A stretch of 64,000 nucleotides of DNA from Dromiciops gliroides (Eukaryota; Chordata; Mammalia; Microbiotheria; Microbiotheriidae), in the NCBI RefSeq assembly GCF_019393635.1, contig NC_057863.1, positions 625,436,291-625,500,290 on the forward strand, read 5' to 3'. The stretch's first letter is position 1; each line of letters opens with the position of its first letter. The translations under genes were made by a program, and so were the position numbers. Positions 11,700 to 24,600 of the stretch are shown here, in pieces. The notes under the pieces were generated by a model that worked only from the letters and a program-made list of their open reading frames with translations, was not told the origin of the DNA and made no database searches.

Positions 11700-11775
11700 T
11701 TGAGTTTTTGCTAGAGCCTGGCTCGGTACGTTGGACATAACAGGAGTTTAAGAAATGTTTGTCGAACTGGATCTT
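11700..11775 (+). repeat. L2-like 3' terminus fragment
   Basis: 'agcctggctcggtacgttgg' and 'taagaaatgtttgtcgaact' are degenerate forms of the L2 ending 'tgcctggcacata...aataaatgtttgttgaa'. Confidence 0.5.
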
Positions 11776-11949
11776 TGAATATCCTGGGCTAGAAATTGGT
11801 GCTTATGAAACCAAGGTGTGAATGGAGCCCTCGGTGAACCAGTGAGCATCAAAGAGGTGAACATGGACAGTGACCATCCATTTTTGTGACCCACCTCAGT
11901 CTGGGTATTCTGTGTATTTCCAATTGCATCTTGATGGTAGCTCAGGCTC

Positions 11950-12480
11950 AGTCCTTCCTGAATTGAGCTTAGGCCTTTTCCCCAAAGTCCAGGCTTTCTG
12001 ATTTTCCTGTTCTCTCAGGGGCACTCCCATTCACTCAGCTTCATCTCCCCCTCTTCCTTATCTCGTCACTTGCTAGGGGTTCAGTCGGTCTTCCATTTGT
12101 CCTTTCTTCCTCTTCCCCCAGCTCCCACCCTCGGCCTGGCTCTCATTTCCTCCTGGCAGCTGTCCTGGCCTCTGGTGGCTCCCCTCCTTTCTTTATGCTC
12201 TCGCCAGGTTTAACCTTCATCTGCTCATGTTATTCCTTCGCACAAACCCCTTTGTGATTCCCTAGTGCCTGGACAGTAAAGTCCAAGCTGTGTAGCCTGG
12301 CGTTCAAGACCTTCCACTGCCTGTTTCTGTGGAAGATCGGTTTGTAGCCTTTTCTAGACAGACTGCATTTCATTTCCCCCACAGATGCTGACCTTTCCTC
12401 CTCACCTCGCCTCAGCTCAGTGTCCCCTTCTCCTAGCATCCCCTTGGCCTTGCTCCCATATCTGGACTGGACTGTTGAAA
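11950..12480 (+). repeat. L2-like LINE fragment
   Basis: 'ctagtgcctggacagtaaag', 'tggcgttcaagaccttccac' and the following cytosine-rich text match the sense L2 3' region. Confidence 0.6.
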
Positions 12481-12497
12481 TCCAAATGTGATTTCCT

Positions 12498-12683
12498 GGG
12501 GGCAGCTAGGTGGCGCAGTGGATAGAGCACCGGCCCTGGAGTCAGGAGTACCTGAGTTCAAATCCAGCCCTGGACACTTAACACTTACTAGCTGTGTGAC
12601 CCTGGGCAAGTTACTTAACCCCAATTGCCTCACAAAACAAAACAAAACAAAACAAAACAAAACAAAACAAAACAAACAAAAAC
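12498..12683 (+). repeat. Marsupial tRNA-derived SINE with TSD
   Basis: Full-length copy: an A-box-like TGGCGCAGTGG, a B-box-like GAGTTCAAATCC, the end CCCCAATTGCCTCAC and an (AAAAC)n tail. It is flanked by a 14-bp direct repeat (12484-12497 and 12684-12697, one mismatch). 'ggagtc/AATTGCCTCAC' subtype. Confidence 0.96.
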
Positions 12684-13099
12684 AAATGTAATTTCCTTCA
12701 AGAAGCTCCCGGAGCCTTCCCTGCAGAAAGGATTTTCACGTTACATAATCCTTTGTGTCTATGCCTTTATCGTGTCCAATTTGTATTGTGGTTCTTTGAA
12801 TACACGCAATAGTTATAAATTAATAGAAGCTTTATAACAGTGACGATTTTTCTGTGTAAACTCAAGCTTTGTTGAATTAATTGGGGGGAAGGGAAGGAAA
12901 TGGAGGTGTTGAATAAAGGTGTGGGGTGGGGTGAGGAGATGATCTAGGGAAGGAAATAGGGGAGTTGTATAAGGAAAAACAGTACAAAGCAAAGGCTTGA
13001 GTTCATCATAAGGAATGGGATTGGCTTGTGTCTAGGACAATGTCCTTACAATAAAAATAACAACCACAGAACCTGTGCATTGGGGATCTTGGGGATATT

Positions 13100-13230
13100 T
13101 CCTAAGACTTAAGGCAGTGTTGTATAATGGATAGAGATCTAGCCTCAAACCTGGCCTTGAACACACACATTGGGGGCCCATTCAAGGGAGTCACTTCATT
13201 TCTCTGTTTTCTAGAACTCAATGGTGTTGA
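13100..13230 (+). repeat. MIR-like SINE fragment
   Basis: A degenerate SINE head ('tgttgtataatggatagaga') is followed by a weak CORE-like 'gagtcacttcatttctctg'. Confidence 0.5.
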
Positions 13231-13477
13231 ACCAAAATCGAATCATAAAGATCCCTGTTGGTGGCCACAAAACCACAGATTCAGATGATCTGTGTTTCAT
13301 TGTATTTTTATTTTATTTTGTTAAAAAATACTTCATCCCCAGTTGCATTTAATCTGCTTGGGGCATGCTCTGACAGGGGCCACTTGTTTGATACCTGCCC
13401 CCTCTCTAGACAGCTTTCATATTGGTTGAGTAAGTTTTCTTACCTGGGAATTCCTTTGACCAATGAAATCCCATTTT

Positions 13478-13640
13478 AAAATTTTTAAATTTTTTTGCGC
13501 GGGGCAATGGGGATTAAGTGACTTGCCCAGGGTCACAGAGCTAGTAAGTGTCAAGTGTCTGAGGCCAGATTTGAACTCAGGTACTCCTGAATCCAGGGCC
13601 AGTGCTTTATCCACTGCGCCACCTAGCTGCCCCCCCCCCC
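13478..13640 (-). repeat. Marsupial tRNA-derived SINE with TSD
   Basis: Antisense copy bounded by a perfect 16-bp direct repeat, AATGAAATCCCATTTT, at 13462-13477 and 13641-13656. 'ggattc/CATTGCCCC' subtype. The 5' end has a run of about 12 C on the plus strand. Confidence 0.97.
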
Positions 13641-13785
13641 AATGAAATCCCATTTTGACATACCCTAAATTTCTTGTTTTGTATTCATGAATCTCTTACT
13701 TTAATTTTGTATGATACTACTATTTCTTCCCTCAATTTTGTCTGCAATGCAGTGCCCGATCAATGTTCAATTATTGCCTCCTATA

Positions 13786-13955
13786 GGGGGCAGCTAGGTG
13801 GCACAGTGGATAATGCATTGGACCTGGATTCAGGAGAACTTGAGTTCAAATTTGACCTCAGACACTTGACACTTACTAGCTGTGTGACCCTGGGCAAGTC
13901 ACTTAACCCTCATTGCCCCGCCAAAAAAGAAAAAGAAAAAGAAAAAGGAAAAAAA
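13786..13955 (+). repeat. Marsupial tRNA-derived SINE
   Basis: Full-length sense copy with a GAAAAA-repeat tail, 'ggattc/CATTGCCCC' subtype, 145 bp from the preceding antisense copy. Confidence 0.93.
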
Positions 13956-14306
13956 GATGCAGATGGTCTCATTTTAGTCATATAAATGGAAACATATTAA
14001 GTTGTAAGGTTAAATAATTTTAAATTTAAACTTTTTATTAGGAACTAAACAATGAACTATTTTAATGACTCTGTTTGGGTCCCTTTCTGAGTTCTTTATT
14101 TTCTTTTAAAATAATACTCTTTTCTTTGATCTGTAAAATTAGAAGTCCCCTCATACAACAAATAAGCAAAAGCAATTCATCACATTGGCTCCGTCTGAAA
14201 ATGTATTTTTAATTCTTCAGCGAATAAAATAAGATTTCTAACCATGTAATCCTTTCCTGTCTCTGTCCCCTTCCCCCGCCCTTTTTTTTCTTTTTTTCTT
14301 TTACAG

Positions 14307-14429
14307 TTAACAAGCACAAACCGTGGATTGAAACGACATATCATGGTATAGTCACAGAAAATGACAACACAGTGCTCTTGGATCCACCTCTGATCGCCCT
14401 GGATAAGGACGCACCTCTTCGCTTTGCAG
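14307..14429 (+). CDS. CLSTN1: CLSTN1 exon 2
   Basis: 123 nt after TTACAG, ending before GTATGA. It encodes VNKHKPWIETTYHGIVTEND and on to DKDAPLRFA, the start of the mature protein and of cadherin repeat 1. The first codon needs a G from exon 1, and the last base is the first of a glycine codon. Confidence 0.97.
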
Positions 14430-17400
14430 GTATGAAAGCAATTCGTATTTTGTTTTAAAGACTGGAATTAGGTAGGAGGCAATTTGTATGACCTGTGTTT
14501 TGTATCATTAGCACTTGTATTGGGGACCTTTTCTGAAAATATTTTGCCAGTAATTTTGGCTTCTGGATGTAGGTGCCAGATTTTTTTTTTCTTGTTCAGT
14601 TTAGCAGTTATCTGAATAGAAGGCTGTTCTTTATGATAGATTTTCTTTGAATGTGACAGCCATTCAATGAGCGCATTCCTGCTCTGGATGTGCTCATGTG
14701 TAGACAGTAAATATTTCAGTGATTACCATTCAGGTTTTTTTTCAAACTACCCAAAGTTCAGATAGCTGGGGGGAGAAATCTTTGAGCAAATTAAACATTT
14801 CATCTGTAGTATCATCATTTTATCTTAAGTTTTCTGTTTTCTCCCTTACTAACCTTTGTTTCTTGATGTAGTGACTTTGTGGAGACAGTAAATTCTCTGT
14901 AGCTGCTTTGGGGATTTTTTAGCATATAATCTCACCAAGATTTAGAAGTTCTAAAACTCAGTCTGTTCCTGTTTTGTTGTTATTTGGAAAGGAATGGAGA
15001 AACAGACCTTTTTTTAATTTGTGCACTGGTGCTAATTGTGCACTCCTTTTCTCTGAACAGATGGAAGAATATAATGGTTAATTATATTCATTTGCATCAG
15101 ATTTTAAAATTTGACATTCTGCATTTTTTCAAAATATTTGTTACCAGTCTTTTGGACAACTTTTTTCAAATACAAAAATTCTTATTTTTAAAGCTCACTG
15201 TAGATAATTTATTATTTCAGTTGGTCTTGAGCATAGAATGCCATACATTAATTTTCCAATAATCAGATATTTGTCTTTGGCTAATGTGCCAAATCACATT
15301 TTCAGAAAAGTAGCCTGGAAATTAGCTTGGGCTGTTTAGAATCAGTGGTGAAGTCAGACCTTCATAATTTTTTCCTGGGGGGGGGTCAGGTAGGGTGAGT
15401 ATGGAGGGTAAAAAAAATGATTGAATTAGACAAACAATAGAGAAAATGTTCTCATGTTACTGTGTAAATATGCATCGGTTTTATGAAATTGCTCTGCTAA
15501 AGAAAATTGTTTACAGATCCTCTCTAGATTCAAAATTATTTTTAGCATGCCATACTCATTCCCTCTGTGCATATTAAACATTTAGACTAAGTGTTATGTG
15601 TCTTTGTCTCTGTGGCTTATTTTTCAATAAAGTCCCTATGTGTTTAGTGTTCAGTGTTGACCAAACCACTGTAATACAGGTGCTGTTTGCATTTATTAGA
15701 TGGATATAGACAGAATTGACATCCGGTGTGTAATGCTGGTTAGAAATGAATGACCACTAGAAACCTTAGGGATTGTTTGTTGATGCCTGCCATATGGAGT
15801 GTAAATCAGTAACAAAAAGCCCTTCCCTTTCCCCTCATTGTTTTAGAACCCTGCTGACCCCATAGGAATAGCGTAAAGACCATTGGCCCTGGAATCAGAA
15901 TACAAGCAAGTTTAAAATCCCAGTTGAGCTATTACTCCTTGGCTGGTAACAGGCAGATTATTTTATCTCTCTTGAGTCTCAGTGGATTAGATGATCTCTA
16001 AGATCCTTGCCTGTTCTAAATTAGTAATTGATCAGAAAGCTAAGAGTTTTAAATTTTCCTCCCAAACACATAATCATGTGCCACATATTACTTGTAGTTA
16101 TAATTAACACTAAGGCTGGAATAAAAAGCTTTCTTATTGACCTATTGTGTCACTTGTTTTCCCAGTTTTAAAAAAAATTGTAACAAAAAGATAAGACCCA
16201 GTTAATTCCAGAGGGTTAATTCCAGTCACTTAATTCCAGAATGCACTATCTTTTCCCATCTCCTCTATTTTACCTTCATATACACACAGTAAGAAATAAC
16301 GTCATTTTTTCAGGAGTAAATTAAGGAAAACCAGGGACTGTTTCCTAAGTAGCCATTTTGAAAATGGCTCAGCCAAAACGTCAGATCATACTTTGAGAAA
16401 AATGGTGTTTGCAATTATTTTGGTTTTGTTTGTGGGTGGAGAGGAGGAGTGATGAGTGGGATGGGATAAAGTTTTAGGAACAAATTTTCATTAATAAAAC
16501 AATACCTTTTTCCTTTACTAATTAAATATGCTGTGTAGTTTTAATAGAATTTAAGGTTTATGTCACCAAAAAATAACTCCCTTAATATCCAGAATGTTAC
16601 TAGTAAACTTTCATTGATTAAAAGGTGTCTTGTCACTTTGCTGAAAAGTAAAAAATACAGAATAGAATTTTTTATTTTAATAACAAGGGGAGGAATGTGC
16701 ATACCAGAGCAGCAGTTCCAGGGCATCTGCTGAACTAAAAAGCAATTACTTGCCTGTTTCTTTGCTTGGTTTTAAGTGCCTCTGTCCATCTCAACCACAA
16801 TTTAGAGCATTGTCTTCAAGGAGTATTTAACTAGGTTATCCAAGTGGTCGAGGAAGGCTCTGAAGCCTAATATTGGGCATTGTGTCTAATTCAGCATTAT
16901 AAGAGTTTTATCTCTTTCAGTATTGTAGTTGATAATACCATTACCAAGAATTTATTTCAACAGGTATTTAATATATGCCAAGTACTGTGTTAGTGATTGG
17001 AGATAGAAAGGCAAAAATGAATCAGTGGAAAAGTTTCATGAAAAAATAAAAACGTTTTATTGGGGATATAATTTGTTATGACGTGAATAGCAGCCCAGTC
17101 ACCATTTATTTTTATTTTTCATGAATTAAGTACTTATCTTGAGCATTGAGCAGTGTTGATGACAAAACCATCTGATACATTTCTTGGGACAAAACCAAGA
17201 GAAATGAAGTTTATTTGTCCTTTTATAAGTAGAATAGAATAGATTCTTTATAAACTGTTCTTTGCCTCACCCTGCCACCTTCTTTTTCTAGTCTCCCAGA
17301 AGCAAAGAATAGTGATTTCAGTTGTCTGGCAGCGTTAGTTGGTGTGGGTGGTTAAGTGTGAGAAGCTTAGTAGGATGTTGGTTAAAATTTGGTCACAGTG

Positions 17401-20400
17401 GGGGCAGCTAGGTGGCGCAGTGAATAAAGCACTGGCCCTGGATTCAGGAGTACCTGAGTTCAAATCCGGCCTCAGACACTTGACACTTACTAGTTGTGTG
17501 ACCCTGGGCAAGTCACTTAACCCCCATTGCCCCACAAAAACAAAACAAAACAAAACAACAACAAAAAAATGTGGTCACACTAACAAAGAGCCTTTAGAGT
17601 TAGTTAACTTACTCACTTTGTAAGATGCTTCTCCTGATTGAGGATGCACACTCTCCTTCTCTGGTCTGATTTACAAGTACAGGTTTTAATAAAGTCTTGT
17701 AGATCTCAATCACTACAACTCCTTTATTTTAAAAAAATGAATTAAAATATAAACTAACTGTGAGGGGTAGATGGATAGCTGTCCTTTCATGGCTCCTTGT
17801 TTACCTGGAGTTTGTTTGTGCTCTGCAAAGCAGAGACCCGTCAGATTAGGTGATGTGGTAGTCTTCTGATTTATTTTACTGCCAAAGAGCAGATTGCATT
17901 TGATTGGGGCTGACTTGCAGGCTTTAATTTGTCCAGGGCTGCTAGTGTTTTAAATTTAGTTAACAGTATGTTCTTTTGACTGATGGCTTCCTGTCTAGCT
18001 ACTGTTTCCAATACAGAGGAATCACATCAAAATAGTAATCTGTTTCATGCTTCATTGTAAAGAATGGTTCATAGAGGGAAAGAGAGACATTGGGAAACAG
18101 AGGTAATATTAAAAACAGAAGAAAATACAAAATCTTTTTTAAAAAAGTAACTATGATTTTAAAGTTTTGATGACGCTCGAAATTATTGTCAAAACACTAG
18201 TATTTATGGGAAAGAAAGTAAAAAACATTTAAATGACTTGTAGATCCAATAAAGGTCCGTTCTAAGGCACAAGGATTGTTAGTGATCTTTAAAATGGGTG
18301 AATTCTGTGACCCATCTGGCTTAGATCAGACTTGGAAATCAGTATAAACACCTTTGTGCATTGATTAAAAAGCTTTTTCTCTCTTGGATGTTAGGAAGTG
18401 GTCAGCATCTCCCATTCTTTTCCTTTTGTATCCCAGCTTGAGGATTTGACAGTTTTGCAGAATCTGCTAATGGCTTATGTTGTAAAATATAGGCCTAAAT
18501 ATAGGAAACTTTATTTAGATTCAGATGAAATAAATTAGAAACTGCTTAATCTCCATACATTTTCCTTTTCTGTGTCGTTTTTATTTTTCCTTTTGTGTAA
18601 GTCAGAGATACCAAAAAGTGACTGATGAAGCCATTGACCCACTCCAGAGATTTTCAATCTGTCACAGAAGGGTGTGGTGGAGGGGTTAGCAGCACTGTAG
18701 TCTAAAACAGTCTTATGTCCACACACCTCTCTGGAGACATTAGGTGCTCCTCAGAGAAGTAACCTGATCTTGTTAGCAACACTTACTGAAGAAAAGGATC
18801 AAATAGTTGAACGGATAGTTTTCCAGGCCAAGAGGTTATTTTGCATAGTGGGCCAGTCCTTGAATCAGGAAGACCTGGGTTCAGGTCCTGCGTCTGATAG
18901 ATTGGTGATGGAGGGAGCATCCACACCAAGAACTCCCTGTCAATCAACCGATATTTAGTAAGTGTCTACTGTGTGCCAGGCACTGTGCTGGACTCTGGGC
19001 GTGCAAGTACAAAGAATGAAGTAATCTGGGCTCCTGAGATGCTCACATTCTAACCAGGGAGGCAGAAAGCACATACAAAATTATATGAAGTGAGTAAGTG
19101 AAAGAGCTACAAAGTAGGTAAATTCAAATGCAAGGTACTCTGGGAGAGAGGGCACGAGCAATTGTGGGGATCAAGAAAGACTTCCTGCTCAAGAAACATG
19201 TGAGCTATTTAAGGAAGAAGGTAACTGTATGAAGCAAGGGTAAGGAAGAGTGCATCCTGAGTATTTGGGAGGCTCAGAGTGGAGTGGGAGATGGCCAGTC
19301 TGGGAGGAGGAATAATGTCTAATTACTAGAAAGATGTGTTGGGGCCAGATGGTAGAAAACATGTAAGGCTTTGAAAGCTAAACAGGAATTTCTCATTTTT
19401 CCCAGAAGCAATAGGAAGCCATTGGAGTTGACTGAGTATGGGAGTGACATGGTTAGATCTACCCTTTGGCCACAGTGTGGGATAGATCGGAGGGGAGTCG
19501 GGGAGACCATTTAGGAGCTATTACAATAATCTCAGGGAGAGATTATGAAAGCCTGAACCAAGATGGTAGCTCTGTGAGGGGAGAGATGTTGTAATGGTAG
19601 AAATGGCAGGTTTGGAAATTGAAGAGATGGATATGTGGACCGAGAGATATGGAAGAGTTGAAGAGAATGCCAAGGTTACAGATCTGGAAGACTGTGATGG
19701 TGGTGCTTTTGACAGAAGGAGAGAAGTTTGGAAGAGAGGGGAAGGTGTACAAATAAAGAGAATGAGTTCAGTTTGGAGTATAACTGAATATAAGATGTCT
19801 GCAGGACAATTGGTGATGCAGGACTGAAGCTTGGAGGACAGGCTTAGGCTAGATACATAGGTGTGTATGTATGGAGGTGATGGTTAAACCCAAGGTTCAG
19901 ACCCCGGCCCCCCTCTGCCAAATCTCCAAGGCCAATTCCAGTGTCAATAATTAGTACATATAGTTCTAGAAATATAAGACATTTCTTGCCCATAAGCGTA
20001 TTTAAAAAGAGAAAATTGGGGGCTGCTGGGTGGCCCAGTGGATAAAGCACCAGCCCTGGATTCAGGAGGACCTGAGTTCAAATCCGGCCTCAGACACTTG
20101 ACACTTACTAGCTGTGTGACCCTGGGCAAGTCACTTAACCCTCATTGCCCTGCCCCCCAACAAAAACAAATTAAAAAAGAGGAAATTGGTAGGTAGGAAA
20201 TGTGAACTAACATTACAAAAGCTGAGCTGGTCAAGAAAGACTCCATGGGAAAGGGAAGTATGATTTGAGCTGAACTTTGAAGGATGAGTGGCATTGCATA
20301 GTTGGAAAGCAAACTCCTGCCTTTGGAAAATAGTGTGAAGAGATAGAGACATACAAGAATGTATGTTGTGCAGTCAGCTTGACTGGAGTGGAGGGCTTGT

Positions 20401-21588
20401 TTTTGAGGTGGAGTTAAAAAGGTAAATTGTAAGCTTTGTGCGAAGCTATAAAATGCAGCTTGCAGTTTGGCTACTATCATAAATCAATAAATACTTATTA
20501 AATTGAAGACTGACTTTATAATTTTAACTCATGGCCAAATCCCCAAAGTCTGAGCTTACACAGACTGGGTTGGGTCTTAGAGTTTGATGCCAAAAATTGA
20601 TTTCTCATGTCTGGGTCTTTGCATAAGTGGGTAAATGAGGTCCCTTAAGTTCAGTATACACACTTAAAGTAACAAAGGCATTTCTCAGATACAGGATTGC
20701 CTTTTTCCCATCATAGAAAATGCAAAAGACTTGAAGAAGTCATAGGATTCCATAAACCACATAGACGGCACATAAAATACTCATAGTAGCTTGTAATCAA
20801 GCAGTGCAGTATTGTTTTAAAAGTCTCGCTTTTCCACAGGGTCTTAAAAATCCTTTCTTCATCTTGCTACCCTGTGGTTTGGACTCCCTAAGCTGGGAAT
20901 CCTATTTGGGCCTGCTAGAGGGGCATCCTTCCCACCCTTCCCACTGGACACATGCACCATCACAATTACTCAGAGTAGAATATGCGATCCACATCCTTCA
21001 CTCCACATCGTGACTTGAAAGCCTTGTTGTAGTTCTTCCTGGTACAAGGTCCAGAAGAGTCCTCTTGCCAGGAAGCCCATCACTCAGGAAATTCCTCTTT
21101 CCTCGATTAAAGGCTTGATCATTGAACTTTCAAACTTGGTGTTACCTCTGAGATGACTGGCAAAACCAGCACTACCCAGGAAGCCCTAATGGTCTGCTTG
21201 AGAAGGTGGATTTCGGGAACACCCTATCTAGGAAGTCCTCTCTTGGGCCTTGTAGTAAACATGTCTACCCATAGCACAAGGGTCTTTGGCACAGAAGAAT
21301 TAACCTCTCCCCCCCCCAAATCAAATAAACCATAAAGAAGAGCTATGGCACTGTCACTATGTCTCCATGACAAAAGGAGGAAGGAAAAGGGGCAAAGATC
21401 ATAAAAGATGGTGTGTTCTGTTTTATAGGCGAGTACCAAGGATAGCTCCTCTCCGCCCTCCTAAGAGAGACGTTAGGAGGTGAAACCCTTTCATTCAGTA
21501 GTTGAGGAAACAAGCCCCAGGGAAAGGGAGTGATTTGCCTACAATGCCCAGAACAAAGTCACAGAGGGGGTGGGGTAGATGAACACAG

Positions 21589-21677
<89 letters not shown>

Positions 21678-24600
21678 AACACACACACACAGAGTGAAAT
21701 TGGAGATAATCTCAAAGAGAAGGAACTGGTGTTGAGGGGCACTGGAAAAGACTTCTGCTGAAAGGGGGGAGTTTTAGTTGAGAATTGAAGGAAGCGGGGA
21801 GCCTGAGGAGAGGGGGCATTCTGGGAAGGGGGGACAGCTAGGGAAACTGCAGAATCTGCAGATAGTGTGTCTTGTGCAGGAGGGCCCTCTGTATTGGCTC
21901 CTCCAGTACAGGAAGGGGACACTGGACACCAGCTGGGTGCCTGGGCCAGTCCTCTGTGTGCCTCGATTTCCTCGTCTGTTGAATGGGGGATAATAATAGC
22001 ACCTACCTCCCAGGGTTCTTGTGAGGATCAAACGAGATCAGCTTTGTAAAGCCCTTTGCAAACTTTGAAGCACAACATAGAGAGGTATGAGGACAGAGGA
22101 AAGGCCCTTAGATCTGGCACGGTGATCCCCAGTCATGGAGAATTCTGTTTCAGTTGAATGATGAGGTAAAAGAGTACAAGGAGAGATAGTGCAGGCCCTG
22201 ATTCTCATTTCTCCAGGAGTTTTGTCATGAAAGGGAGGAAGGATGTAGGATGAAGCCACTGGAGATGGATGGATTGGGGGTGGGGCGGAGAATATAGTGC
22301 CCAAGAGCTGGGCCTAGAATAAAGGGAGAGCTTCCAGGAGGTGCAGAGACAGGGGATCATATTTCCCAGAGGGAGGCACTGTGTCTGTGAGCTCCAAGAG
22401 GTGGGAAAGGGCAGTGGCACAAAATCAAGAACTGCTCTTTGTTCGGTTAGACTGTAATGTCGATCCTGTGAAAACAGTGGGAAATGAAGGAGGTGGGCTC
22501 GAGTCAGATGACAGAGGACCTTGGACAGGGAGGCATCATGATGCCAGTCCTGCCTGTGACTACATCTGTGACCACGGGCTAGTCACTTACCTGTCTGAAT
22601 TAGCCTTGTGTGTAAAGGAGCTGGGGCCGGAGGGGAAGGCTGGACTATAGCACCTAGAAACGGGGGCCCTCAACCAGACAGAAGGATTCCTTGGGCTGCA
22701 TATTGACATATGTCTTCCTGTATTCACATCTATTTTGTTAATTATTTCTCAGTTAGATTTTGATCCAGGTCAGGACTGTGGAGGGCTGAAGGCACAGCCT
22801 CTGGACTTGACCTCCAAAGTCTGCCCCAGGTCTGGGACCCTGTGAAATGCCAGGCTACTCCATGCCCTGGGCAGCAGAGGAGTGTCTACACATGCGGGTT
22901 TTTTGGTAACTACATGATGGGGAGAGAGGAGGGGGAAGAAGAGCTGAGAGAGGAGGCAGCAGGAAGGCTATTTCTTTCATCCTGTCAGTAGGTGACAGGG
23001 TTAGCATGAGGAACATGGGGGATGGTTATGAAGAGAGAGAGAATCCATTTTAAAAATCATTGAACTGAGGCCTTTTCCTGAATCGAATCAGAAGAGTTAA
23101 GAGGAAACTTTGAAGATAAAGACTGCAGCTGCCTGAGCCCTTTATTTTGGGAGCCAGTAGAGCTGAATCTAACCAGGGGGTAGGGTTGGATAGCTCTGGT
23201 CAAGCACCAATATTGTCAGTGATGGCACAGCCTGACCACCCCGGCCAGATAACAGTTTACTTTGAATCCTCACTTTGACCACCCACTGTGTTCAGATCCT
23301 TAGGGCAGCAGCTAAGGGGCACCATAGTGCACAGAGCACCAGGCCCAGAGGCAAAAAGACCTGAGTTCAAATGCAGCCTCAGATATTTACTAGTTGAGTG
23401 ACCCTGGGCGAGTCTTCTCACCTCTGCCTCAGTTTCCTCATCTGCAAAATGGGGATAATAACAGCATCCACCTTCCAGGATTGTTGTGAGGCCCAAACAT
23501 AAAGTGCTTTACACATAGTAGGTGCTATATGAATGTTAATTATTATCATTATTATCATTGACTGAGATAATCATTGTAAAGCGCTTAGCCCAGTGCTTGG
23601 CACATAGTGCGCACCCTATGAATGCTTATCCTCTTCCCTCTTCTCCCCAGGTGCTTTGTGAAGGATGAGGAATGGCCAAAGGAGGATGTGGTTGCTATGA
23701 TCCAATGGGGGGAATGTGGTCCATGAAAAATTGCTGGTTTTTAGCTGTGGGATCTTGGGGAAATCCTATTATCTCTAGGGCTGTTTCTTCATCTATAAAA
23801 TGATGGAGATCGCATATAGAATGGGAAAATGCTATTTAAAAAACCAAAATAGTTTATAGCTGAGGGACGGTTACCTGTGCATCCTTCAACATTTTGCTGC
23901 CGCACTGTGAGCAACATTAAATCACTGACATGTTGGTTTTTGTATGTTGGAGTCAGTGGGAATTGTTTACTTTTTTTAAAATGAAGAACTTTACTTGGAT
24001 ACAGAATTAAGAATTGTCTTTACTGGCAGAGATATGAAGATTTCTTTCATTACTAGATTATATGAAAAATATCTGAGAGCTGCACAATATAAACTGAAAC
24101 AGTGACAGCATATAAATAGCATTGTAAGGTTTGCAAAGCACTTTATAAAATATTCTCTCATTTGATTATTACAACAACCCTGGGAGGTAGATGCTATTAT
24201 TATCCCCATTTTACTGATGAGGAAACTGAGGCAAACAGGTGAATTGGCTTGCCCAAGGGTTGTTCAACCAATGTTCAGGGCCCAATTTGAACTCAGGTCT
24301 TGCAGATTACAGGCTCAGTACTCTATCTTCTGTTCTACCTTATGTATGAAAGTAGCTTTCATAGTTGCATGCTTAATTTCTTTTGTAATCATTTATAATG
24401 TTTTTTTCAAAGTTCTGTAAAATAGTAAAATTTTAAAATTAGCATCTTTTGTGGATAGAGCACTGGCCCTGGAGTCAGGAGGACTTGAGTTCAAATCTGG
24501 ACTCAGATACTTGACACTTACTAACAGTGACCCTGGGCAAGTCACTTAACCCCAATTGCCTCACCAAAATAAATAAATGATAAAATAAAATAAAATTAGA

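Larger units (their letters stand above)
1..14306 (+). other. CLSTN1: CLSTN1 intron 1 (3' part)
   Basis: No coding exon was found. The interval holds old L2-like, CR1/L3-like and MIR-like relics, an L1-like fragment, an RTE-like reverse-transcriptase relic, several marsupial SINEs and microsatellites, each listed separately where recognisable. Positions about 350-1390, 2995-3366, 5530-6890, 8960-10110 and 12840-13090 show no repeat I recognise. It ends in a pyrimidine tract and TTACAG at the exon 2 acceptor. Confidence 0.85.

Noticed and set aside
12498..12683. tRNA gene (A-box and B-box present)
   Set aside because: The promoter boxes belong to the tRNA-derived SINE head; no cloverleaf with anticodon stem can be drawn, and many copies exist.
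21495..21922. Cysteine/valine-repeat ORFs
   Set aside because: Translation of the CA microsatellite.
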